32,500 nucleotides of DNA from assembly GCA_001586965.3 (NCBI GenBank), contig LUCW03000302.1, positions 1 to 32,500 on the forward strand. The letters run 5' to 3'. Made by a program: the position numbers and the translations under genes. The notes beneath the pieces were generated by a model. The model did no database searches and had not been told where the DNA came from. It saw only the letters and a list, made by a program, of their open reading frames with translations. Origin of the DNA: Sphaeroforma sirkka (taxonomy: Eukaryota > Opisthokonta > Ichthyosporea > Ichthyophonida). Shown piece by piece: positions 20,588 to 30,490 of this stretch (its first letter is position 1; each line of letters starts with the position of its first letter).

Positions 20588-22602
20588 TCACCGCTTGCGA
20601 CGCCCTGAAATGGTGACACCGTGGGATGTGCCTACCACCTGGTGGCGCCTGTGCCTGGCACCCCGCACAAGTCGTTGGTACCGTAGGTTGGGGCCGTTGA
20701 GTCCAATTCTGCGTTTTTGTCGTCTACTCGTCTGTAGGTTGGGGCGGCTATTGGTGTGGTCGCGACTTCCATTGGTCGTCGGGCCCTCGCGGTTGTTGCG
20801 ACCCTGGAAACGTGCTGCCGTACGTTGCTGTGCATCCTGAATGTCAGGGCTCAACAGCTGTATAAGCTCGTGTGTCTCCATCAGTTGCCATTTGGGATGC
20901 AACTGTAGAGTACGTTCATACGTACGGCCGTTGAGAGCTTCTTCTAACAGTTGTACAATGCAGTGGTTCACTAAATTCTGTTGGAAGTCGGCATCTGTCT
21001 GGCACCGTTCACGTGCCCTCCTGTGGTTCTCCATGAGCTGTGTCATTTGTTCCATAAGAGGAGTGTGCATGTTCCGACTTTGGCCCTTGGCTAACTTGCG
21101 AAACGCGGATCGACAGTGGCTTGTGTTTCGTGCGAACAGATCTGTTCGATCTGTAGTTGAGGTGTGCATGTCTTCAACCGTTCAGAGTTGTCGCGGATGT
21201 AGTCCAGCGTTGACTTTTCCGCCTTGAAGTAAGATAGTACCTTATGAAACCATGTAAGGTTCCAAGTCTCGTCCAGCCCTGCGATTTGTGCGTTCTTGAA
21301 CGCCTCGAGGAGAGCCCCCTCTTGTGTCCCGTTCCATGATATCATGTAGGTAGTATCTGTTCGACGGCCAATCAGGCCACGTACGTGGTGAAGGTACGGG
21401 ACGCTTCTCTACCGGTCGGGACTCTAATGTAGCTCGAAGTGTCTCAATCACGCCCCGAAGAGCTTCAGCTCGAGCCGTGTTATTCTCCTCGATTGCTTGG
21501 CATAGCTCGTCACTTAACTGTAGTATCCGTGCGTGTAGCGCCTGTCGCCTTTCTCGATACTAGCCGGTGTGGGCGGAGGCACTGTTGTCTCCTTCTCTTG
21601 TCGTTTATGTGTCTGTACATATTCACTGGGCGCTTCTTTCTCGCCCCACTGACGTTGCTGTTGTTGGCGCAGGTTCGTACTTAATCGGTCCTGTCTATTC
21701 TTCACCGCCTGCTTACCTTGAGGATTCTGTCTGGCTAATACTTGTTCATGTGCGAACTCTTGAAAAGTTGGTGTGTTCTCACTGGCAGACAGAGTATCAT
21801 CCTCCTCGGTTGAACTGTCCTCTGACCCTGGTGATTTGTACCCAAGTCCATAAAACGGACGCTCACAGCCTTGAATTCGGAAGGTAGGGTTGTCTTCGTC
21901 CTCTGGTACTGCCTGTACCCGTTCGTGTGCGTCAGAAGAACTCTCCTTAGCGGCCGGCCCTATTGTAGTTCGTCCGGCGTTTATGCGCTGTAACCTCTGT
22001 TCGTATTTTTCAAAGAGAGACTGCTGTTGTGTCATCAGCTCCGTGAGTTTCTGAGCTGACGATTGTTCCCGTGCCGTTTCCTTGTTGTTGGTACGGTTCC
22101 GGTGACGCTTCCGCTTGTTAGGTGGGAGGCGTGGTGGGTCATTACTGGGAAATAAGGCCCCTGAGTATCCCGAGACGAACGAGGGGACAGCCCTTCACTG
22201 GCTACCTGTTCACCAATAAAAGTCTGACTACTGTCCGCACGCAGGTTGGGTACTTCCTTGGTCTCACCCTCGAATATGACATCCTCGTCAGATTGTGCAG
22301 GTCCATTTTTTTGTTTGCTGTTGGTGGCTGCTTGTCGTCCGCGGAAATAATATGTGGAGCCCCAAGATGTGTCTGTTGTTGCCCTCCAGTGCCTGACCTG
22401 AGTGCGGAGCGGAGCGTTCCGTATGGGACTGACGACGTTTAGTTCCACGTCGGTCGATATCATCTTCCTTGCGGCGCTCAGGATTCAAGAGTTGCTGTCT
22501 ACGACTTGGCGGGGGGTAGGACATGGTTGGTGAGTTGTTTGTCAATGGAGAACCAGAAATGTGTGCGAATGAACTGATAGAGTACTGAATATAAATATCC
22601 AT
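20588..22602 (-). pseudogene. Element B gag region (fossil)
   Basis: Several long minus-strand frames (22,602-22,288; 22,463-22,035; 22,035-21,514; 21,345-21,091; 21,169-20,588) together fill the gag position. The upstream part is Q/R/S/E/P-rich and disordered. The middle has LFEKYEQRLQRINAG. The downstream part (21,345-20,840) has a helical, capsid-like character: ALLEAFKNAQIAG, WFHKVLSYF, then DFQQNLVNHCIVQLLEEALNG. It ends in an R/N/Q-rich basic tail. The capsid assignment rests on position and helical character rather than a recognised signature. Broken in several places. Confidence 0.7.
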
Positions 22603-23810
22603 TTTCTATTAAATTTCATCCTTCAAACACATAACGTCTCGACATCGATCTCCGAGGAACTCGTGGGTTCCCTTGTGACTGTTTTATTTCCTACACTAAC
22701 ATAAGTAGTGTGGATAGTCTATATACTCTAACACTACCAGCTGTCTTACTCTTCATCCCACAATAACATATGGTTGAGTGCCTCATTAGTCGGAGCCACT
22801 TCTTGTTCTACTCCTCGCCAGCTCTTACTCCGGCCTAATGACGGCCTATTCGCAGGACCCTGTTGGGAACTTCCCTCATCGCTCCTCTTTTACTCTTCTT
22901 ACTCGTGATGTCCTTGTCATGTGCTGTTGCGGTTGTTGGAATATGCTTCTTGATCTAAGAACGATTGCTCGTTATTGCACTCCTAAACTAAGCTGCCGTC
23001 AACCACACCTTCTGTGTGCATACTGTTGATCCTCTCCGTTGACCTGATTTATCTGGAAGTTCTAGTGATTTGAGTGTGTTCGCATATCATTTTCACAATT
23101 TAACCTTGTATTTGTTCTTGCATCGTTCGTGTTATGTGCTCCCCCCACCCTTATATGCTCCTAATAACTCACAGTTGCTTACTTGTGTCTCTGTATGCTT
23201 CCTAATATCCCATTCTGAAAACTTTTTTGTAAAATAATCTAGTATGCCGCTGATTCTTTTGCGTCATCGTACTAACCGAGTCGGTACTAACCATGTACAT
23301 CTCCCATCTCTATTACCCTACTGTGGATCCTAAAGAACTTTCTTCTAACAACTTCTTAAATACAATTTAAGCTCATTAGCTTGCAATACGATTTGTACTT
23401 GTCTCACACTGAAAACAACCTTCCTACCTGTACTCACACATGACTACTTATCTGTGGATTCTGACTGATTGTCTGATTTCGTCATTTGATCGTCGTGAGA
23501 CTTTCCTTGTTGACCCTGGTTAATGTTCTGCTTTGATTGGAATGTTCGCTCTTCGGGTTCACTCGTATTAGTAGATTCTTTCTTCATCCTCGTCGTCCAC
23601 ACGTCGTTAATCCAATCTAAATCGTTCAATTCAATCTAAACCGTTCGGATAATCTAAATCGTTCAATTTGATGCGACATTCTCTGTTCGCATTGTCTTTC
23701 AATTGTTATACTTATAACAAAAAAATATGTGCCAGCTACTGACTAATTCCTATTCTGTAGCTTTCTCTGTAATTACTAATAAACTAACAACTTCTATGGT
23801 AAGTTAAAAA
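22603..23810 (-). other. Element B leader between 5' LTR and gag
   Basis: About 1.2 kb, T- and C-rich on the plus strand, with no retroviral domain. It contains a 61-codon minus-strand frame (23,629-23,444), rich in N, E, Q and S, of unknown meaning. Just upstream of it, near 23,618-23,670, are short direct repeats of AATCTAAATCGTTCAAT type. No clear tRNA-complementary primer site was identified beside the LTR; the adjoining element-strand sequence is TTTTTAACTTACCATAG. Confidence 0.6.
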
Positions 23811-24056
23811 TGTAGTAAGTATACGCGAGATAACTGTATCTCAACGTTCTCCTCCTCAGGGAGGGGACGTTGTTCATTTATTAGTAATTATAAACAGTAA
23901 TCCTAAAATGACTGACTCTTAAATGAGTCATTAGTCATGTGCTGTAAAACCAGCAAAACCCTAAAACCCAGTTTATCAGATTATTCTGATAAACTGTAAA
24001 ACTTGTAATAAACCTAAAATAATCAAATAAATATAAGTACTTGTATTCTGACCACA
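23811..24056 (-). repeat. Element B 5' LTR
   Basis: 246 bp from TG to CA, the partner of 16,059-16,305. On the element strand it starts TGTGGTCAGAATAC and ends ACTTACTACA. The promoter and polyadenylation site of B should lie here; AT-rich TATATTTATTTGA-like sequence in the element orientation is a candidate region, not proven. Confidence 0.97.
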
Positions 24057-24398
24057 AGGTGGGCACCCCTAAAAAGTGTGACAGAAGACGAACCGATGCG
24101 CCAAGTCATAGTCGATTTGGGTAAACTCCCACGATCCAAGCATACTGGCGATGTATATATCTGTCATTTCTTATATGTGGCTTCGGGCTAAATATCGAAC
24201 AAACGCCCGCAAACAGTGGCAGAGTTATGCTATCACGTCATTAATGACTTCGGTATCCCCCGAGTACTATGTTCTGACAACAGTAGTGAGTTTTGTACCT
24301 ACGTAATGGAGGCACTTATACTCGTATCAGGCATGACCCATAGGCGTTATGTTCCTTATAAACGTCAAACGCAGGGTGCAAATGAGACACGATCAAGA
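24057..24398 (+). pseudogene. Element A integrase catalytic-core region (fossil)
   Basis: Directly beyond B, the plus strand reads VIVDLGKLPRSKHTGDVYI (first Asp region) and then GIPRVLCSDNSSEFC (second Asp), matching a Ty3/gypsy integrase core. The zinc-binding part of the same gene lies on the other flank of B at 15,860-16,058. Nothing of A is recognisable past 24,398; a T-rich stretch of about 140 bp follows. Confidence 0.85.
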
Positions 24399-24469
24399 TA
24401 AGTTTATTTGTGTATATTTTTTTCTGCGCGATTTTTTTTCATCGATTTTTGACTTGCTAGAATTTCGGT

Positions 24470-24993
24470 GATTTTTGTGGTTTTTCTTTTGGCAAATTCA
24501 TTCGAACGCACCATACTTTAGATACACTAGCACTTTACTATTAGTCCCCACACCGCACACTTATATGTTTCGAGGGATCCCCTGCCTACTGGAAAAGTCA
24601 CAAGCAGAAAACCATCGCTTTGAGCAGTTCCGAGGCCGAATATGTGGTCATGTTAACATTGCATGGGTTCGCAACATCGCCTCCGCCATGGGCATCAACC
24701 ACAGTACCAAACCAATCTATTTTTTTGCGGATAACCAATCCGCTATCAAAATTAATCTTGGTACTGGAACACATAAAGGCCTCCGGCACATTGCTATACG
24801 CACCCACTACATTCGCGACTGTGTTAGTCGCGATCTTATTACCATATCTTACGTTCCCACACATGAGTACCTTGCTGATCTACTAACCAAATCTTTGGGT
24901 CGCACCAGACAAGAGTATTTTAGTAATCAGCTCTTATCATCAAATTCGCCCTCCGAATTTGACACAAACCACACCTTGTCATGAGGGGGGTAT
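24470..24993 (+). mobile_element. Element C: Ty1/copia RNase H end and polypurine tract (fossil)
   Basis: SSSEAEYVVM (24,623 onward) is the copia RNase H motif with its catalytic Glu. FADNQSAIKINLGTGTHKGL, HIAIRTHYIRDCVSRDLI and YVPTHEYLADLLTKSL follow in order to about 24,900. A G-rich purine tract (GAGGGGGG, about 24,983-24,990) closes the internal part, immediately before an LTR-like TG. Upstream pol and gag are not present next to it. It resembles the fragment at 8,447-9,170 and may be from a related family. Broken and old. Confidence 0.85.
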
Positions 24994-25197
24994 TGAGCAT
25001 GCCTAAGCATGACTCATTTCTTCATGACAAACTGGGTTTTTCACTAATCCAACTTAGTTTTCCATATCCTTGACAACACTTTATCTTCGATACGTTCTCA
25101 CATATATTTTCACCTACACAACACAACTTTATTATTTATTTACAACACAAATGTAAATAAAGGTTAGTTCTTCTTATTCAATAAGTGTAGTTGATCA
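24994..25197 (+). repeat. Probable 3' LTR of copia element C
   Basis: About 204 bp start TGAGCATGCCTAAGCATG straight after the purine tract and end ...GTTGATCA. It contains AAATAAAGG near 25,155, a possible polyadenylation signal. The 3' boundary is a guess based on the terminal CA, because no second copy is in the window. Confidence 0.6.
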
Positions 25198-25361
25198 TTA
25201 GCTCTCCTCCAAGATGAGATCACATCTGATCGCGAATCTTCTCGTCTTCAAGACCAAGTTACTACTCTTCGTGCCGACCTTCAAGCTGCCCATGATCAAA
25301 TACAGGCTCTTCGTCGTATACACAAGAAACCTCAGTTCTTTGCTGAAAAATATGGCATCTC

Positions 25362-25862
25362 TGTTAAAGTACAATGTAGTAGACTTTAAATAAAGTGCAA
25401 ATGTATATATTTATTTCTGACCTCACCTTTGGTTTTATACCTAAGGTGTTTGTGCTAGTGTTTAGCCGCTTGGACTGGCCAGGGTAAAACCTCATATGGT
25501 CAGTATGACAAACCTTATGCGGAACACTTTAACACTTCGATGCTTTTCTATTTCAACTTCTCTGCAACTAAATCTTACGCTGATCACATGATGCCTTTCC
25601 GCATAGGTTGTGACTCACATAAAACCACAATTATTATTATAATGTTGCTGTTGACAGGCTTAAACCACTCTCGGGAATCGGTTGAGAAACTTGATCTGCT
25701 CTCGGAAGTCGGTTAAGTGATAACTCAACTCTTGAGAGTAATTTGAGCAACTTGGTTAGCTCTCGGGAGTGAGCTAACTCTGATGACTTAGCTCTCGGGA
25801 ATGAGCTGACTCTGATGACTTCTATAAATCAAAGATGGTTTCTTGCTGTAAAATCTGGCCTG
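25362..25862 (-). repeat. Element D left LTR copy
   Basis: Begins TGTTAAAGTACAATG on the plus strand and ends near ATCTGGCCTG, matching the right copy over the full 501 bp without a length change. It contains a near-perfect internal tandem (TTAGCTCTCGGGA-TGAGCT-ACTCTGATGAC, twice, about 25,757-25,821) and several related CTCTCGGGA/CTCGGAAG motifs. Confidence 0.92.
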
Positions 25863-26531
25863 GAGGAATGTTCTACTGTTCGTAGTGTCAGGTGGTGCGA
25901 TAGCGGTTGTACATTTGTTGTCTTCCCAAACAAAGAATTCATCTTCGAATATATAGACGTCTCGGCTTTGTATTGTACGCTTGGTCAGTGGTGAGTATAT
26001 ACGATACGAGTCCGGTGTTGTGTCCAAGGGTTGCGCAAGAAGAATGCCATCCTGTGCTTTGTCGTCCAGTTTGCCGTCTGGATCACGGTTCTTATATGCG
26101 ATGTGACACCCGAATGTTCTGAACACATCTATCGGAAATGCGTAACCTGTAAACCTCACGTATGGGGATGAGCTCTTCTCGTTGGTGGGTATAGCTTTGT
26201 ATATGTTGGTGGTTTGAATCAGTGATTCAGCCCACATAGTAGTCGGTAGACGTGCATACTTCAGTTGTGCAAGCATTCTCGGGACCAGTGTACCATGGAG
26301 TCTCTCTACCTTGCCATGGTATTGTGGCGTGGCCGTAGGTGCGTACCTCGAGCAGTATCCCAAATATGCAAGCATGCGCCTCGTTACGTTTGCTGTGAAC
26401 TGTGAGCCTCGATCCATTTGTATGCACTGAACTCGGCGATGACTTAAGATGTACCATTCATCGAAGGTGTGTAACATAGCATGCAAAATTGTTGTCGCTT
26501 TGAGATCGCGGATCGGATACTCTTTGGCCAT
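25863..26531 (-). pseudogene. Element D integrase (fossil)
   Basis: Copia-type core: MDRGSQFTANVTRRML (second catalytic Asp), YAPTATPQYHGKVERLHGTL (catalytic Glu) and MWAESLIQTTNIYKAIPT. The PYVRFTGYAFPIDVFRTFGC and SKIDDKAQDGILL-like blocks that follow are typical of copia integrase C-termini. The frame starts from MAKEYPIRDLKATTILHAML near 26,531; the upstream HHCC part is in the neighbouring frame described separately. Confidence 0.9.
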
Positions 26532-26573
26532 ACTAGAAAAATTGTCTATGATTGATACAGAGTGAGTGTTGGA

Positions 26574-27083
26574 TCATATTGACGTTACGAACGGTCCTAT
26601 TATGTCCACGAAAACTAACTCGAGAAGCTCTGTATTAGGTTCGTGCTGTCGTTCCTTGTTTGTATTCTTGTTCTTCTCCTTAGCAACAGTGCATGCTTTG
26701 CATCGTTCCTCTGGTTGTCTCATGTATGGTAAATCTTTTGGAACGTAGCTGGGGTGCGCGAGCCTGTTGTGCCATGAAATCTGGTTGGCTTTCTCCAGCG
26801 ATGATTCCACTGTAGTCATAGCTATGTCGTCGATGTGTACACAGTATATTCTGTGCTTTTCATGTACTGTTATGGTTTCGAAAATTGGTAGAAATATGTA
26901 CATCATGTTGTTGGTGAATTCAAATGAGTAGTGTCGCGCTGCGAGTAGGCTGATACTTAGTAGTGCAGTTTTAAATGTCGTATCTATGATTACGTTCCCC
27001 AAGTTTCCTAGCTGAGCCACATACTTCGGATAAATGATTGTACCATCAGCTACTTCGAGCGCATACCGGTCATTAATGCGCAT
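26574..27083 (-). pseudogene. Element D protease end and gag-pre-integrase region (fossil)
   Basis: ISWHNRLAHPSYVPKDLPYM followed by ERCKACTVAKEKN gives the copia H-x-R-L-x-H ... C-x2-C zinc-binding region that precedes integrase. Upstream, VADGTIIYPKYVAQLGNLGNVIIDT fits the C-terminal half of a copia protease. These parts sit in the copia order gag-protease-integrase. Confidence 0.85.
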
Positions 27084-27155
27084 GTTGCTGACGAGGTGAT
27101 GTTTGTGGTACTTATAGGGAAGTATGTGTGTGGTGGCGCAACTGTCGCAAGCTAG

Positions 27156-28204
27156 TCAGTATCCACCTCTGGAATCCCTATCTGACTGATCATTCACCTC
27201 CTTGTTGTCGACTGTAGGGTTAATTGTGGAGAATGCAATCTGTCTGTTTGCAGGTAGCTGGTCATCAGATACTTGTGCTGACATAGCTTTGTCTTGTCTG
27301 CCTTCCTGAGATTGGCGTCGATTGCTCTGGGATCTGTATGTTCTGTCAATGTCTTGTGCTCGTTGGGTATCTCGTGAATATCTACCATCGTCGTAGTCGC
27401 GTCTATTGTACCTATCTACTCGGTAGTCCTGTCGGTCCTGATCATCGTGATTATCGTAGCGGTATTGGTAGCTGTTGTTTCTGTTGTACTGTTCCACACG
27501 AGTACGGTAGTCGCGATTCAAATCAGGTCGGCGATGCTTGTTATTGTTCTTGGACTTAAATCTGTAGTCTCTCATGTCATGACGAGGACCAGATTTGTCA
27601 ATCCGTCGATCGTAACGTTTACGGCCGTCGTGGTCACGACCCTGATTATGTGGGTTACCAGCAACGCATGATTTGAGTAGCGCTTGTAGCTTACAGCATT
27701 GCCCAATGGAATGCCCACAATTATTGCATTATGCACAATTTCTGTCGATATAGCTGCATGCGCACCGTGCACAATGGTTGATGGGTCACTTTCATCTGGG
27801 TCCAATACGATGAGATACGTGGTGAGCTCATCATACGACATAGCCATCATAGCGGGTGTCTTTAAGGTAATCTTAACAGTCTGATTCTCGTCGTTCACAG
27901 CCTGCCGTAGAATAGCGCATAGGCTGTTGTTAGACTCCGTACCTCCGGCGTTTTTGAATTTCACATATGCCGTGTTGAGACGACTGATAAGACTTGCGTA
28001 AGATTCGTTCCGTTCTTGCGTGATGCGGTTCAGTTTTCCTTCTAATGTCTGGATATCATCTTCGGTCAGGGCTTCAAACTGACGTTTCAGTGCGGCAAAA
28101 GCTTCCCATGGCTTATCAATGAATTGGCTGATCTTCATTTGCAGCAGTGGAGATAAGGTGCGGTTGTAATCCGATATGCCTAAGCGATTTCCTTGGGTGT
28201 CCAT
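27156..28204 (-). pseudogene. Element D gag (fossil)
   Basis: Starts at an ATG (28,204). The helical copia gag core includes PWEAFAALKRQFEAL, LEGKLNRITQERNESYASLISRL and MAMSYDELTTYLIVL. It is followed by a Cys/His cluster near 27,680-27,730 and a very basic, Arg/Asp/Tyr-rich tail (27,575-27,156, many RDYR, DRY and RRD repeats) suited to RNA binding. The copy is broken. Confidence 0.88.
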
Positions 28205-28380
28205 CGGTTGCCTCTAGACGGGGTCGGATCGGTCAATATTATTGGGATTCGTTCACAATTCACGGATAGAATTGTCTGGGTTTTCCAAGGAAGCCAGTCG
28301 ACCTTCGATTCGAGAATTGTGGTGGTCTTAATATCCTTCGAGTTTACAATAGGCATATTGATAGCGCGAGATCAGAGTGA

Positions 28381-28390
28381 CATGATAAGT
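28381..28390 (-). promoter_or_regulatory. Possible primer binding site of element D
   Basis: ACTTATCATG on the element strand directly abuts the 5' LTR end (CTAACA). The same octamer ACTTATCA follows the LTR-like sequence of element F at 31,471. The position is right for a tRNA-primed start of minus-strand synthesis. The tRNA is not identified. Confidence 0.45.
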
Positions 28391-28910
28391 TGTTAGAGTA
28401 CAATGTAGTAGACTTTAAATAAAGTGCAAATGTATATATTTATTTTTGACCTCACCTTTGATTTTATACCTAAGGTGTTTGTGCTAGTGTTCAGCTGCTT
28501 GGGCTGGCCAGGGTAAAAACTCATATGGTCAGTATGAAAAACCTTATGCAGAACACTTTAACACTTCGATGCTTTTCTATTTCAACTTCTCTGCAACTAA
28601 ATCTCACACTGATCACATGATGCCTTTCCGCATAGGTTGTGACTCACGTAGAACCGCAGCTATTATTAGAATGTTGCGGTTGACAGGCTTAAGCCACTTT
28701 CAGGAATCGGTTGAGAAACTTAATCTGCTCTCGGAAGTCGGTTAAGTGATAACTCAACTCTTGAGAGTAATTTGAGCAACTTGATTATCTCTCGGGAGTG
28801 AGCTAACTCTGATGACTTAGCTCTCGGGAATGAGCTGACTCTGATGACTTCCATAAATCAAAGGTGGTTTCTTGCTGTAAAATCTGGCCTGAGACCTGTA
28901 GTCTCTCAAT
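28391..28910 (-). repeat. Element D right (5') LTR
   Basis: 501 bp match the left LTR (28,391-28,891). Another 17-19 bp to 28,908/28,910 give the element-strand TG start (TGAGAGACTAC) and are not in the left copy. It contains the same CTCTCGGGA tandem motifs (about 28,787-28,850). Confidence 0.85.
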
Positions 28911-29760
28911 ATCTCCCACCAAGCCTACCATTGCCATCACCGACTGCTCCAAATACAAGGGCTTTTATAAGCACACCAAACTCGAGGATTATACTAACTT
29001 CGGCAACTGGCTCATTGGCTTACGTATGGAACTTGAACACTTTGGTGTTCTCCATCGCCTTCACCCTCATTGTGACGACATGCTCGCTGACGCCCGCTGC
29101 CGCCGCATTCTCGTTGACTCCATCAATGAGTCACTCGTTAATTCTATTTATAAGTCTCCTGTGTCCAAGGCATCCCATGCCCTCTTTAAACACATCTGCC
29201 TCACCACCAATACTGGCAGTCATGGTCGTTTCTGGACTGCCATGAAATCCCTCATCAATTTCACCGCCACCGGGTCTTCCGATTTGACTTTTTAGGCACT
29301 GGAAGACATCCGCCAACATCTTCTTGACGTCGGCGAAGTCGTTCCTGATAGGTATCTTATTTGTGCCCTCTTGTACAGTCTCATTGGCGACTACAAACTC
29401 CTTCGTTCCGACATTTTCGCTCAGGACATTGATGCTCTAACCATCGATGATGTCTACACGAAAGTCATGAAATTCGCAGGCGATCATCATCTTGACGTCT
29501 TCCCGTCTCCTTCCGGTTTAAATACACTTACCGTCGGCAGTCCTTCAACCCCTTCCACCGCTGGGCCTACGCGCCGTAACAAGCCTTGTCCTATTTGTGC
29601 TCAACCAGGCCACAGTATTTTTGGGTGCCCCGATTCCATTTGTTGCCGTTGTGGCTCCAATGACCACAAAGGCAACAAATGTCCCGTAGACCGTTCCACA
29701 TTTTCTTGTACCCACTGCTCCCGTACATGTCACAATGCTACCGCGTGTCTCTCCAATTGA
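28911..29760 (+). pseudogene. Element E gag with three zinc knuckles (fossil)
   Basis: The capsid-like region has KLEDYTNFGNWLIGLRMELE, SLVNSIYKSPVSKASHALF, and later IGDYKLLRSDIFAQDIDALT and DDVYTKVMKF. The C-terminus holds three perfect C-x2-C-x4-H-x4-C knuckles back to back (29,587-29,748): CPICAQPGHSIFGC, CCRCGSNDHKGNKC and CTHCSRTCHNATAC. Copia gags usually carry one such knuckle, so three is unusual. The copy is broken. Confidence 0.85.
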
Positions 29761-30029
29761 AGCCACCGGGTCCACTGTGGCACACATTCCGGCCTTCCAC
29801 CCCATCACTTTCACCACACCGACACCTCCTTGCCTACCGACCACTCATGCTGATCTTAAAACTGGCCTCCCTACTTCCGTTGGTGGTTGTACATCCAACA
29901 TTAAGTTTGTGGATGCCAATTCCAGGATGCCGTTTGTTTATCCTCTCAAGCCCAAAGACGAGGCTGCCCATACTCTTGACCGCCTTTATACTGAGACAAG
30001 CTCGCCAGCCTCCAAGCGTTAAAATGTGA

Positions 30030-30490
30030 TCGCGGCGGGGAGTTCACATCTCCCATGTTCAACGCTATCAACACAGTTGCCCACGTGAAAGTCCTCTATG
30101 CTCCGACCAACTCCCCTGCTTTACATGGTATCGTCGAGCGTGTCAATGGCAGCATAAAATACATTATGGTTAGTCTACTTCACCATAGTTAGCAACCCGA
30201 ACAAATGTGGGCTGAAGCCATCCGTCACGCCACTCTTCTCAAAGCCATTCAACACAATTAACGTAATCCCGACAACAAGTCGTTCTGGAAGATGTTCTAC
30301 GACGAATCACCCCACTCCCGCTTACGCTCCTTGCATGTTTACGGCTGTCAGGTTGCTTACGATAATCAAGATTCACAGAGTAAGCTTGATGATTGTGCTC
30401 TCCTCGGCGTTTATCTAGGCCATGACACCCAGTCTAAGTATTACGACGAGTGTCGCATACTCAGTGCGAAAAACTGGTTGCATTTGTCAT
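30030..30490 (+). pseudogene. Element E integrase part (fossil)
   Basis: Copia-type integrase blocks: GEFTSPMFNAI (second Asp-Glu region side), LYAPTNSPALHGIVERVNGSI (catalytic Glu), MWAEAIRHATLLKAI, SPHSRLRSLHVYGCQVAY and SKLDDCALLGVYLGHD. The stretch 29,760-30,030 between gag and this part has no motif I could assign. Confidence 0.85.

Larger units (their letters stand above)
16059..24056 (-). mobile_element. Element B: chromodomain Ty3/gypsy retrotransposon inside A
   Basis: A nearly full-length element of 7,998 bp on the minus strand. LTRs at 16,059-16,305 (3' LTR) and 23,811-24,056 (5' LTR) start TG and end CA and differ by a single-base length change with no substitution by eye. A 4-bp target duplication, AGGT, lies at 16,055-16,058 and 24,057-24,060. 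Reading from right to left there are a 1.2-kb leader, gag, a protease-sized gap, RT, RNase H, NPPW domain, integrase with C-terminal chromodomain, two minisatellites, a polypurine (G10) tract and the 3' LTR. The near-identical LTRs mark it as very young, yet the coding region shows roughly five to ten breaks, so this copy looks dead. It is oriented opposite to element A. Confidence 0.95.
10881..24398 (+). mobile_element. Element A: old Ty3/gypsy retrotransposon, split by element B
   Basis: A plus-strand gypsy-type gag-pol fossil. Order of parts: gag-like region (10,881 to about 13,060), aspartic protease, reverse transcriptase, RNase H, a DIRS-like NPPW domain, and the integrase zinc-binding region ending at 16,058. 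The integrase catalytic-core region follows at 24,057-24,398, and element B occupies 16,059-24,056 between them. RT before RNase H before integrase is the Ty3/gypsy order, not copia. No LTR pair belonging to A was found, so its outer limits are uncertain; it is not recognisable beyond 24,398. The coding parts carry many breaks (of the order of ten or more), so it is an old, dead copy, clearly older than B, which interrupts it. Confidence 0.88.
25362..28910 (-). mobile_element. Element D: Ty1/copia retrotransposon inside E (fossil)
   Basis: Minus-strand copia element bounded by two ~501-bp direct repeats (25,362-25,862 and 28,391-28,891) that differ at roughly 26 positions by hand count (about 5%), mostly transitions. 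Internal parts from right to left are a primer-site candidate, gag, protease with gag-pre-integrase, and integrase. No RT or RNase H was recognised. On the element strand the 5' LTR probably starts TG at 28,908 and ends in CTAACA at 28,391. A possible 5-bp target duplication, ATCTC, lies at 25,357-25,361 and 28,911-28,915, although that places it 2 bp outside the TG. LTR divergence makes it far older than B. A few breaks are visible. Confidence 0.85.

Noticed and set aside
26227-26457. Minus-strand frame overlapping D's integrase
   Set aside because: It is a shadow of the integrase in another frame, with no recognisable motif.
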